Source of the DNA: an uncultured Collinsella sp.
GTDB lineage: Bacteria; Actinomycetota; Coriobacteriia; Coriobacteriales; Coriobacteriaceae
Direction of reading: 5' to 3'
Length of the DNA: 7,561 nucleotides
Assembly: GCA_900556675.1 (NCBI GenBank)
Contig: USQE01000047.1
Location: 1-7,561 of the forward strand
Below the pieces are notes generated by a model, which was given only the letters and a program-made list of their open reading frames with translations, did not search any database and was not told where the DNA came from. Position numbers and translations under genes: made by a program. This document shows, in pieces, positions 1 to 5,653 of the stretch (position 1 is its first letter; each line of letters begins with the position of its first letter).

Positions 1-406
1 AGCCGATCAGGCCAAAGACGACTGAGGGAATGCCGGTCAAAAGCTCAATAAGCGGCTGAAAGATCTTGGAACCAAACTTAGGTCGAATCTCGACCGCAAA
101 GATGGCAGAGCCGATGGCGATGGGCAGCGCGATGAGCGTGGAGAGCACCATGACCGCAAACGAGGTGACGATCAGGGGCAGGGCGCCGGTATAGGGCAGG
201 CCGTTTTTAGCCGTGTTGGCCAGGTCCCACTTGGTGCCGGTAAAGAACTCGACGACCGAAACGCCGTCCTTGAGAAAAGCCGAGAGGCCCTTTTGGGCGA
301 CCATAAAGATGAGCGCGGCAACGACAAGCGTCACGAGCGCTACGCACGCACCCGTGACGCCCAGGCCCACGTTCTCAAGGTCGCGCTTTGGCAGTTGCTT
401 TGCCAT
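1..406 (-). CDS. pstC: PstC, phosphate ABC transporter permease (N-terminal 135 residues, cut by window edge)
   Basis: PstC is one of the two membrane subunits of the PstSCAB high-affinity phosphate importer. It takes phosphate from PstS and passes it through the membrane using ATP hydrolysed by PstB. The visible part starts MAKQLPKRDLENVG, with a short cytoplasmic N-terminus and a first hydrophobic segment at about residues 14-37. A periplasmic stretch with a GTKWDLA-like segment follows, then a long hydrophobic segment at about 72-106. The final residues, ELLTGIPSVVFGLIG, are the characteristic PstC/PstA permease signature. The start is fixed by a GGAAAGG ribosome-binding site just upstream and by the 24-base gap after the pstS stop, the usual pst operon order. 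The rest of the gene lies beyond base 1. PstA shares the fold, but the position right after pstS and the periplasmic insert favour PstC. Confidence 0.93.
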   Translation of the reverse strand, partial: MAKQLPKRDLENVGLGVTGACVALVTLVVAALIFMVAQKGLSAFLKDGVSVVEFFTGTKWDLANTAKNGLPYTGALPLIVTSFAVMVLSTLIALPIAIGSAIFAVEIRPKFGSKIFQPLIELLTGIPSVVFGLIG

Positions 407-430
407 TGCAAACCTTTCCGGGGCGATTAC

Positions 431-1372
431 TTATTTAGCAGAAACCTTGCCGCTGGCGTCCTTGACGACCTTCATGGCAGAGACGGGGATAAAGCCCTGC
501 TCCTCGACGAGCTTGCCCTGGACGTCGTCGGAAAGCATGAACTCCAGGAAAGCCTTGGTGGCGTCGTCGGCGTCCTTTGCGCAGTACATGTGCTCGGTAG
601 CCCAGATCTTAAAGGAGTCGTCGGTGACGTTTGCGCTCTTGGGCTCCACGCCCTCGACCTTGACGGCGTTGAACTTGGAGTCGTCGAAGTGCGAGAAGTC
701 GAGGTAGGAGATGGCGTTGTCGGTGCTGGCCATCTGAGTCTGGACATCGCCGGACTTGTCGAGCTCGGCGTCGCCCTTAAAGTCGACGGCCTCGTCACCA
801 AAGACGGCGGCCTCGAAGGTGGCGCGGGTACCGGAGCCGGCCTTGCGGTTGAGGACGACGATGGTGGCGTCGTCACCGCCGACCTCGTTCCAGTTGGTAA
901 TCTGGCCGGAGAAGATGCCCTTGAGCTGCTCGAGGGACAGGTCGTCGACCGTCACGTTCTTGGAGACGACGGGACCCATGCCCACAACGGCGACCTCGTG
1001 GTCGACGAGGTTCTTGACCTGGTCGGCCTCGAGCTTGGTCTCGGCGAAGACGTCGGAGTTACCGATGGTGACGGTGCCGGCGGCGACAGCGGTCAGGCCC
1101 TTGCCCGAACCGTTGCCCGAGCCGGAGACGGAGACATCGGGGTTGGCGTCCATGAACTTCTCGGCAGCGGCCTCGACGAGAGCTTGGAACGAGGAGGCGC
1201 CGTCGTAGGTCACCTCGCCGGCGACGGACTCGGCAGCGGCAGCGGCGCTGCCCTTGTCGGCGGCGTCGGATGCGCCTGCGCCGCCGCAACCAACGAGACC
1301 GAGACCGACGATACTGGCAAGACCACCAGCGAGGCCGAGGAACTGACGACGAGAATAAGCCTGATCGAGCAT
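431..1372 (-). CDS. pstS: PstS, phosphate-binding lipoprotein of the Pst transporter
   Basis: PstS captures inorganic phosphate outside the membrane and delivers it to PstCA. The 313-residue protein starts MLDQAYSRRQFLG. The N-terminus combines a twin-arginine-like motif (SRRQFL, residues 7-12), a hydrophobic stretch (13-27) and a lipobox LVGC whose Cys29 would be lipidated. An Ala/Ser/Gly-rich linker (30-52) precedes the binding domain. Phosphate-binding signatures are GSGNGSGKGL (84-93), GNSD (104-107) and AGSGTRATFE (178-187), followed by AISYLDF (220-226) and GFIPVS near the end. Length is normal for the family. An upstream in-frame ATG at 1462 would add 30 residues before the signal peptide. 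I prefer 1372 because an AAGGAAG ribosome-binding site lies just before it and the signal sequence then begins at the N-terminus. It is the first gene of a pst operon with pstC 24 bases downstream, and PHO-box-like repeats lie upstream. Confidence 0.95.
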   Translation of the reverse strand: MLDQAYSRRQFLGLAGGLASIVGLGLVGCGGAGASDAADKGSAAAAAESVAGEVTYDGASSFQALVEAAAEKFMDANPDVSVSGSGNGSGKGLTAVAAGTVTIGNSDVFAETKLEADQVKNLVDHEVAVVGMGPVVSKNVTVDDLSLEQLKGIFSGQITNWNEVGGDDATIVVLNRKAGSGTRATFEAAVFGDEAVDFKGDAELDKSGDVQTQMASTDNAISYLDFSHFDDSKFNAVKVEGVEPKSANVTDDSFKIWATEHMYCAKDADDATKAFLEFMLSDDVQGKLVEEQGFIPVSAMKVVKDASGKVSAK

Positions 1373-1397
1373 GATCTTCCTTTCATACATGCGACTC

Positions 1398-1414
1398 GCG
1401 GGCACCCCGCCCGC
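1398..1414 (-). other. GC-rich hairpin in the pstS leader
   Basis: A perfect 6-bp inverted repeat, GCGGGC/GCCCGC with a 5-base loop, lies 25 bases upstream of the pstS start, just before its ribosome-binding site. No T-run follows, so it is not a standard terminator. It may slow transcription, protect the 5' end of the mRNA, or be chance in GC-rich DNA. Confidence 0.4.
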
Positions 1415-1482
1415 TTTGCTGTTTGGAAAGATACGGCCCCGACCGGGCAGCGCCCGTGCCAACTGCGGTTTCTTACGGGCAT

Positions 1483-1534
1483 CTGATAGACTCTTACCGC
1501 AAACGCGGCTCGGCTTTACAAACGAATAACAAAC
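1483..1534 (-). promoter_or_regulatory. Candidate pst promoter with PHO-box-like direct repeats
   Basis: Read on the minus strand, GTTTGTT (1534-1528) and GTTTGTA (1523-1517) are spaced exactly 11 bases apart, and a third related unit, GTTTGCG, lies at 1504-1498. A 7-bp unit plus 4-bp spacer is the known layout of PHO boxes bound by PhoB/PhoP response regulators. TATCAG (1488-1483), a weak -10-like hexamer, begins 9 bases past the third unit, and no good -35 is present, as expected for a promoter that needs an activator. The location upstream of pstS supports phosphate control. The repeat sequence itself is not a recognised consensus for this group, so this is inference. Confidence 0.4.
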
Positions 1535-1575
1535 CCGCCGCCAAGCATGACCCGCCTTTTACACCAATAAAAACG

Positions 1576-1644
1576 AAGTTGCGGTGAAATAATTCCTGTT
1601 TGGCCATCAAATGGCCCATTCTAGGAACTATTCCACCGCAACTT
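1576..1644. repeat. Palindromic stem-loop repeat, copy A; possible 3' end signal for pepV
   Basis: Arms of 22 bases (1576-1597 and 1623-1644) are complementary except at two positions. A second perfect 6-bp hairpin (GGCCAT, loop CAA, ATGGCC; 1602-1616) caps the structure. Both mismatches (1587/1633 and 1592/1628) are A-C on the plus strand but become G-U wobbles in RNA read from the minus strand. The element starts 21 bases after the pepV stop codon. On the minus strand it is followed, after two bases, by TTTTTATT, so this copy could work as an intrinsic terminator for pepV. The outer arm begins AAGTTGCGGTG, as in copy B at 4850-4916. Confidence 0.85.
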
Positions 1645-1665
1645 AGATTGGAAAACCGCGAAACC

Positions 1666-3102
1666 TTAAAGCTCTAATTCATTCAAACGGAGGATTGCCA
1701 CGATGTAAATCTTGAGTGCTTGCTTGAGCTGCTCCTCGTTGGCGCACTCGTTGGGGCCGTGCATCTGGCCGCCCCATGCGGGCAGCTCCAGGCCGGTCTC
1801 CTCGGGGCCAAACGAGACGGCGCGGGCAAAGTTGCGCGCATACGTGCCGCCGCCCATGGCAAAGGGCTCGGCATGCTTGCCCGTAAACTCGTTATAGGTA
1901 TCAATAAGCGCTTTCACGGCCGGATCGTCGGCAGACACCGAGAACGGCACCTTTGCACGACCCACACGACACGTCACGCCAAAGCGGCCCACGAGCGGCT
2001 CAAGCTGTTCGCGGATGGTATCGGCGCTCGTGCTGTCGGGGAAACGCACGTCGATGACCTGCTCGATGTGGCCATCCGCCACACGGATGACGCCGGGGTT
2101 GCAGGTGAGCGGGCCAAACGCGGGGCTCGTCGCGTCGATGCCCAGACCGCGGCCATGGGCGTCCGCATGCACAAAGGCCAAAAACTTGACAAACTCGTGC
2201 TCGGCAGGCGTCAGCAGACGCTCGTCGCGCGCACCAAACGCGTCCTCGGCCTCGCGCAAATACGACACGATCAGGCCGACGGCATTGATCGTTCCCTCGG
2301 GCATCGAGGCATGGCCGCCAATACCGTGGGCAAAAATCTGCGCATGCCCGTTATCGAGTGTTGTGATCTCCAGGCGGTCGGCGTTCTCGACCGGCGCCGG
2401 CAGCTCATCGGCGGCAATCGCGAGCTCGCAGATAGATTGCAACGGAATGGCGTTGCTCGCCTCGGCACCGCTCCAGGACACAATGCGCCCGCCGTCGATC
2501 TTGGGGCTCACAAACGTCGCCCCAAACTGGCCCTTCTCGGCATTGCAGACCGGGAACTCGGCATCGGGCGTAAACAGAAAGTCGGGGTCTGCGTGGTTCT
2601 CCAGATAATGGTGAACGTCGGACATGCCCACTTCCTCATCGCAGCCCAGCAGCGCGCGGAAGGTGTAGCGCGGCACAATGCCGTGCTTGAGCAGGTAGGC
2701 GCCGGCGTAGAGCGACAACACCGCCGGGCCCTTGTCGTCGATCACGCCACGGCCGAGCAGCCAGCCCTCGCGACGCTCCATCGCAAACGGGTCGGTGTTC
2801 CAGCCGGGACCGGCGGGCACCACGTCCACATGGCAAATGGTCGCAAGCTGCTTATCACCGCGGCCCGGGATATCGGCGATGCCCACATAGCCCTCGTCGT
2901 CGCTCGTCTGGTAGCCGAGCTTTTGCGCAATGCCGAGCGCGCAATCGAGCGCATCACGGACCGGGCGGCCAAACGGCGCGCCGGGCTCCGCATCGGCAGC
3001 AACGGCAACAGACGGATAGCTCACCAGCTGCTCGATATCGGCGACGACATCTTCCCAGACCTCGTCGACATACTCGGCAACGCTCTGCTCCACCTGATTC
3101 AT
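1666..3102 (-). CDS. pepV: M20-family metallodipeptidase, PepV / Sapep type
   Basis: This is a cytoplasmic zinc-dependent dipeptidase of peptidase family M20, expected to release amino acids from dipeptides with broad specificity. The 478-residue product has the family's length and motif order. HVD is at 91-93 (first metal ligand and helper Asp), GRGVIDDKGP at 117-126 (bridging Asp), CDEEVG at 154-159 (catalytic and metal-binding glutamates), and TPDAEFP at 178-184 (metal-ligand Asp). GGHASMPEG at 262-270 carries the lid-domain His, and MHGPNE at 447-452 the last metal-ligand His. All key residues are present. The start at MNQVEQ is set by an AAGGAGGT ribosome-binding site at ideal spacing; an in-frame upstream ATG at 3147 lies before that site. 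The HAD phosphatase gene ends 54 bases upstream on the same strand, so the two are probably co-transcribed. Other M20 names (succinyl-diaminopimelate desuccinylase, carnosinase) are possible, but the DDKGP and CDEE context fits PepV best. Confidence 0.9.
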   Translation of the reverse strand: MNQVEQSVAEYVDEVWEDVVADIEQLVSYPSVAVAADAEPGAPFGRPVRDALDCALGIAQKLGYQTSDDEGYVGIADIPGRGDKQLATICHVDVVPAGPGWNTDPFAMERREGWLLGRGVIDDKGPAVLSLYAGAYLLKHGIVPRYTFRALLGCDEEVGMSDVHHYLENHADPDFLFTPDAEFPVCNAEKGQFGATFVSPKIDGGRIVSWSGAEASNAIPLQSICELAIAADELPAPVENADRLEITTLDNGHAQIFAHGIGGHASMPEGTINAVGLIVSYLREAEDAFGARDERLLTPAEHEFVKFLAFVHADAHGRGLGIDATSPAFGPLTCNPGVIRVADGHIEQVIDVRFPDSTSADTIREQLEPLVGRFGVTCRVGRAKVPFSVSADDPAVKALIDTYNEFTGKHAEPFAMGGGTYARNFARAVSFGPEETGLELPAWGGQMHGPNECANEEQLKQALKIYIVAILRLNELEL

Positions 3103-3126
3103 GGACGACCTCCTTACCAATGAGCA

Positions 3127-3140
3127 GCGGGCACGCCCGC
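3127..3140 (-). other. Small GC-rich palindrome between the HAD gene and pepV
   Basis: GCGGGC and GCCCGC are separated by two bases, giving a 14-base near-perfect palindrome in the 54-base gap upstream of the pepV ribosome-binding site. The arms are the same as those of the hairpin in the pstS leader (1398-1414). It is not followed by a T-run and is too short to assign a role. Confidence 0.3.
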
Positions 3141-3156
3141 CCCTCACATCACGTCA

Positions 3157-3819
3157 TTAGATAGCGAAAAGTTTAGCAAGCTCGGCCACCGAGTGCACCA
3201 CCGCATCGGCACCCGCCGCCTCGTGCTCGCCCGGCGCCGCCGCGCCCGAATAGATTCCAATGCACGGCACGCCCATCGCGTGTGCGCCTTCCACATCGTT
3301 GAAGCGATCGCCGATCATCACGGCGTCGTCGGCCGTCGCGCCGAGCGCCGCCAGGGCATCGCGGACCGAATCGGCCTTGGTCTCGCGCCCCTGCGGCGGA
3401 TTCATGCCAACCACCGCCTCAAACTGAGAAAGCCCGAGCTCACGCACCATGTCGATGCACTTTGCCTCCATGCGCGACGTCGCCACGGCCATACGCTTGC
3501 CCCGGGCGGCCAACCCATCCAGCAACTCGGGGACCCCGTCGAACACGGGATACTCCTCCGGTCCCAGCTCATCAAAAAAAGCGCGGTACTCGTCGGCCAC
3601 CACCAGCGACTCCTCGCGGGAAAAGCCGTAAAAGTCGTGAAAGCTCTTCCACAGGGGCGGCCCGATCATGCGGCGCAAGTCACCCATCTGCGCCTCCGAA
3701 AACCCGCGCGCAGCCAGCGTCTTGCGCGTCGAGGTCATCACCGCGCGGCCCGTATCGGCCACCGTGCCATCGAAATCGAACAGCATGACCGGCCGTTTGC
3801 CTATCTCCAACGCCCCCAT
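3157..3819 (-). CDS. HAD-superfamily phosphatase, phosphoglycolate-phosphatase-like (Gph subgroup)
   Basis: This is a soluble haloacid-dehalogenase-type phosphohydrolase of 220 residues. It has all four HAD motifs: DFDGTVADT at the N-terminus (nucleophile Asp15 and acid/base Asp17), VATSR (motif II Ser/Thr), the Lys in ETKADSV (motif III), and MIGDRFNDVEGA (motif IV acidic pair). A helical cap of the C1 type lies between motifs I and II and contains IGPPLWKSF, common in Gph-like and 5'-nucleotidase-like members. The physiological substrate cannot be read from the sequence; small phosphorylated metabolites or nucleotides are likely. Three in-frame ATGs compete (3852, 3825, 3819). I chose 3819 because AGAGGA lies about six bases upstream of it, and the ATG at 3825 is too close to the same site. 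pepV follows 54 bases downstream on the same strand. The gene is divergent from the DegV-like gene. Confidence 0.88.
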   Translation of the reverse strand: MGALEIGKRPVMLFDFDGTVADTGRAVMTSTRKTLAARGFSEAQMGDLRRMIGPPLWKSFHDFYGFSREESLVVADEYRAFFDELGPEEYPVFDGVPELLDGLAARGKRMAVATSRMEAKCIDMVRELGLSQFEAVVGMNPPQGRETKADSVRDALAALGATADDAVMIGDRFNDVEGAHAMGVPCIGIYSGAAAPGEHEAAGADAVVHSVAELAKLFAI

Positions 3820-3860
3820 CGGCATTCCTCTTCCCCAGTTGACGATTTCCACACCGACAC

Positions 3861-3889
3861 TTCAAACTGTTGACTATTCAACAATTGAA
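3861..3889. promoter_or_regulatory. AT-rich dyad in the divergent region (possible operator)
   Basis: An imperfect inverted repeat sits between the HAD gene and the DegV-like gene: TTCAA and TGTTGA, a 4-base centre CTAT, then TCAACA and TTGAA, with two bases bulged on one side and one on the other. It is clearly more AT-rich than its surroundings. A TTGACT hexamer resembling a -35 element (3870-3875) lies inside it. It could be a transcription-factor site controlling one or both divergent genes; no specific regulator is implied. Confidence 0.4.
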
Positions 3890-3913
3890 CCTAGTAATGT
3901 GGAACGACTCTAC

Positions 3914-3919
3914 TATACT
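3914..3919 (+). promoter_or_regulatory. Possible -10 element for the DegV-like gene
   Basis: TATACT matches the sigma-A -10 consensus at five of six bases and would give a leader of about 50 bases before the start at 3976. I see no good -35 at 16-18 bases upstream, so the promoter is weak, activator-dependent or misplaced. Confidence 0.35.
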
Positions 3920-3975
3920 TGTCGCACTTTGCTCTCAGAAGGCGGCGCGCAAGCGCCCCAACGAAAGGTGCAATT

Positions 3976-4836
3976 ATGTCTTTTGCCATCATAACCGACT
4001 CCACGTCAGACATCTCCCCCGCCCGCGCCCAAGAGCTCGGCATTTACGTGATTCCGCTGCATGTGATTATCGAAGGCGAGGATCTGCTCGACCAGGTGCA
4101 AATTACCGCCCAGGAGTACGTCGCCCGCATGGCAGGCTCCGAGCAGCTACCGCACACCTCGCAGCCGAGCGCCGGTGAGTTCAAGGAGCTCTTCGATCGC
4201 GTGCGCGCCGACGGCCACGACAGCGCCATCTTTATCTCGCTGTGCAGCGAGTGGTCTGCCTGCTACGCCAACGCGTGCCAGGTTGCCGATACCCACGAGC
4301 TCGACGTGCGCTGCATCGACTCGCGCACCGGCTCGGCTGCCGAGGGCCTGCTGGTGGAGTACGCGCTGGCCATGCGCGAGGACGGCCGCAGCCTGGACGA
4401 GACCGAGGCGCAGATCCGCGCGACGCTGCCCGACGCCCACCTGCTGCTGATTCCCCGCACGCTCGAGAACCTCGTTAAGAACGGCCGCGCGCCCAAACTC
4501 GCCGGTCAGCTCACGCAGATGCTCAACATTCGCCTGGCCGTTTCGCCGGAGTGGAAATCGGGCGAGATCAAGGCCATCAAAAAGGGCCGCGGCGCCAAGC
4601 GCATCGTCGCCAACACCATGGCCGATTGCCTCGCATTTTTGACCGAGCATCCGGGCTCCAGCGTTCGCGTGCTCACGACGGGCGCCACCGAGGAGCAGGA
4701 GCTCGTCAACCAAGCGCTCGCAGGCCAGAATTACGTGGACGCCGGCACCGGCCCCATCGGCTGCACCATTGCCACCCACGTAGGCGTCGACGCCATCGCC
4801 ATCAGCTACTGCCCCCGCTACCAGCCAACTCGCTAG
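3976..4836 (+). CDS. DegV / FakB-like fatty-acid-binding protein
   Basis: DegV-family proteins bind a fatty acid in a buried pocket. The FakB members present it to the kinase FakA, which makes acyl-phosphate for phospholipid synthesis. The 286-residue product is of normal length and starts MSFAIITDSTSDIS, the classic N-terminal motif. TSQPS (61-65), IDSRTGSAAEGLLVEYA (114-130), TLENLVKNGR (162-171) and a GP..G....H.G segment ending at His268 and Gly270 follow in the usual order. Arg171 and His268 match conserved FakB positions near the fatty-acid carboxylate. The usual LSGTY loop is replaced by CSEWSACY (90-97), a mild departure. The start at 3976 is supported by GAAAGGTG just upstream; the alternative ATG at 3919 would add 19 basic residues before the conserved N-terminus. 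No fakA-like gene is visible. The gene is monocistronic and is followed 13 bases later by repeat copy B. Confidence 0.92.
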   Translation: MSFAIITDSTSDISPARAQELGIYVIPLHVIIEGEDLLDQVQITAQEYVARMAGSEQLPHTSQPSAGEFKELFDRVRADGHDSAIFISLCSEWSACYANACQVADTHELDVRCIDSRTGSAAEGLLVEYALAMREDGRSLDETEAQIRATLPDAHLLLIPRTLENLVKNGRAPKLAGQLTQMLNIRLAVSPEWKSGEIKAIKKGRGAKRIVANTMADCLAFLTEHPGSSVRVLTTGATEEQELVNQALAGQNYVDAGTGPIGCTIATHVGVDAIAISYCPRYQPTR

Positions 4837-4849
4837 GGACGCCCACATC

Positions 4850-4916
4850 AGTTGCGGTGGAATAGGGACTGTTTTTGGCTTATTAGCCGCCAATCAATCC
4901 CTATTCCACCGCAACT
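4850..4916. repeat. Palindromic stem-loop repeat, copy B
   Basis: A perfect 19-bp inverted repeat (4850-4868 and 4898-4916, arm AGTTGCGGTGGAATAGGGA) encloses 29 bases with a small inner hairpin (GGCT, TATT, AGCC). It fills almost all the space between two convergent genes: 13 bases after the DegV-like stop and 13 bases before the toxin stop. Neither side has a T-run, so it is not a standard terminator, although a stem this strong could still slow polymerase or block 3' exonucleases. The outer arms and an internal CTGTTT on the same side match copy A at 1576-1644, so both copies have the same orientation. Confidence 0.9.
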
Positions 4917-4929
4917 TAGAAATCGGCAA

Positions 4930-5238
4930 TCAGCCCTGCGGGCCCCGGAACAGTTCCTCATGCGAGCCCATTCTGACCAGTCGGATCACAGGATTAGTCT
5001 TATGCGGCAAGTAGAGAACGGTCACATCGACCAAGCCATCGGATAGATGGAAATCGATGTGGCCGTTGTAATTGCCGCCCGGGTTTGAAAGCTCATGGGC
5101 GCCATATTCCGCGGGAAGCGAGCCGCGAGCTGCAAGCTCTGCGACTGCCGCCTTAAACTCGGTTTTTAGCTGCGGATGGATGCGCGTCGTCCGTTTGTAA
5201 TCCGCCTTAAACTGAGCCTCGACTTTAATCTCAAACAT
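4930..5238 (-). CDS. yafQ: YafQ-like mRNA interferase toxin (RelE superfamily)
   Basis: This is the toxin of a type II toxin-antitoxin system. YafQ-type toxins bind the ribosome and cut mRNA during translation. The 102-residue protein has the family's size and shape: an N-terminal strand (FEIKVEAQF), two helices with basic residues, the YGAHEL segment (45-50), then strands ending in RLVRMGSHEELF (86-97). His48, His64, Asp67 and His93 line up by eye with the catalytic residues H50, H63, D67 and H87 of E. coli YafQ, and a terminal Phe (97) is also kept, so it is probably active. The start codon lies two bases after the antitoxin stop, and the ribosome-binding site GAGGA is inside the antitoxin's last codons, suggesting translational coupling. 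It is convergent with the DegV-like gene across repeat copy B. Confidence 0.87.
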   Translation of the reverse strand: MFEIKVEAQFKADYKRTTRIHPQLKTEFKAAVAELAARGSLPAEYGAHELSNPGGNYNGHIDFHLSDGLVDVTVLYLPHKTNPVIRLVRMGSHEELFRGPQG

Positions 5239-5240
5239 CG

Positions 5241-5540
5241 CTAGTCCTCATCGAGGAACGATATAAGCTCATCAGCGTTATTGAATGACGGGCTGTCGTC
5301 TGGCAGAATCCCCAACTCATGAGCCTCGGCAATCACCATGGCGCGCCTCGTCGCCTCGTTGGGAACTTCGGATCGACCAACAATCTCAAAAGGAATCTTT
5401 CGCTGATTTACCAGCTGCCGAACAGCAAGGTTGAGATACGAATTGAGACTCAGACCAACCGTATCCAAGAACTCAGTCGCCTGTTCCTTGAGCCCCTCTT
5501 CGATGCGAACCGTCGTAGGCTTAACCGTTGCAGTAGACAT
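5241..5540 (-). CDS. dinJ: RelB/DinJ-family antitoxin
   Basis: This is the labile antitoxin partner of the YafQ-like toxin. The 99-residue protein has an N-terminal ribbon-helix-helix DNA-binding fold: a strand TTVRIEE (9-15), helix A (16-28), a GLSLNSYLNLAVRQLV turn and helix B (29-44), and KIPFEI (48-53), all typical of RelB/DinJ. The acidic C-terminal part (about 60-99, ending ELISFLDED) is expected to wrap the toxin. The start at 5540 follows GAGGAGG at good spacing; the longer frame from 5612 would begin inside the operator palindrome and upstream of the predicted -10, so I reject it. The antitoxin alone and with toxin is expected to repress its own promoter, probably through the inverted repeat at 5586-5625. 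Hand-counted GC in 5361-5480 is 57/120, well below 87/120 at 2701-2820 in pepV, hinting at acquisition by transfer. Confidence 0.9.
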   Translation of the reverse strand: MSTATVKPTTVRIEEGLKEQATEFLDTVGLSLNSYLNLAVRQLVNQRKIPFEIVGRSEVPNEATRRAMVIAEAHELGILPDDSPSFNNADELISFLDED

Positions 5541-5571
5541 ACGCGACCTCCTCGCCCTCGTCTTTTGCATC

Positions 5572-5577
5572 AGTATA
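5572..5577 (-). promoter_or_regulatory. -10 element of the toxin-antitoxin promoter
   Basis: TATACT on the minus strand (5577-5572) matches the -10 consensus at five of six bases and would start transcription about 25 bases before the antitoxin start codon. The -35 region falls inside the left arm of the 16-bp inverted repeat and has no good match to TTGACA. Confidence 0.55.
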
Positions 5578-5585
5578 CCCAGTTT

Positions 5586-5625
5586 AGAAGGCAGACTGAT
5601 GTTAAATAGCATCAGTCTGCCTTCT
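5586..5625. promoter_or_regulatory. Perfect 16-bp inverted repeat, probable toxin-antitoxin operator
   Basis: AGAAGGCAGACTGATG (5586-5601) and its exact reverse complement (5610-5625) flank an 8-base centre. The repeat overlaps the expected -35 and spacer region of the antitoxin promoter, the usual place for a RelB/DinJ operator, so binding there would block polymerase. It also lies 28 bases after the stop of the LOG-like gene and could form a hairpin at that mRNA's 3' end, but no T-run follows. Confidence 0.65.
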
Positions 5626-5653
5626 CATCACTACAACGACAGGCACGCTCGCC

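Noticed and set aside
293..1486. Long open frame of 397 codons on the plus strand opposite pstS
   Set aside because: It is antisense to a clear pstS and pstC, and its protein is a Val/Gly/Asp-rich product expected from reading biased GC-rich codons backwards; no family motif is visible.
1720..3123. Long open frame of 467 codons on the plus strand opposite pepV
   Set aside because: It is fully antisense to an intact M20 dipeptidase with all its catalytic motifs, is rich in Arg, His and Ala, and has no recognisable domain.
4147..4893. Open frame of 248 codons on the minus strand opposite the DegV-like gene
   Set aside because: It is antisense to a well-supported gene, runs into repeat copy B at its start, and has low-complexity composition.
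1576..4916. The two palindromic repeats as CRISPR repeats
   Set aside because: They are more than 3 kb apart, with genes between and no array of repeats and spacers.
5541..5612. N-terminal extension of the antitoxin starting at 5612
   Set aside because: It would start inside the operator palindrome and upstream of the predicted -10; the ATG at 5540 has a near-perfect ribosome-binding site and gives the usual family length.
4850..5625. Insertion sequence ends around the toxin-antitoxin genes
   Set aside because: The two flanking palindromes are unlike each other, there is no transposase, and I see no matching target-site duplication.
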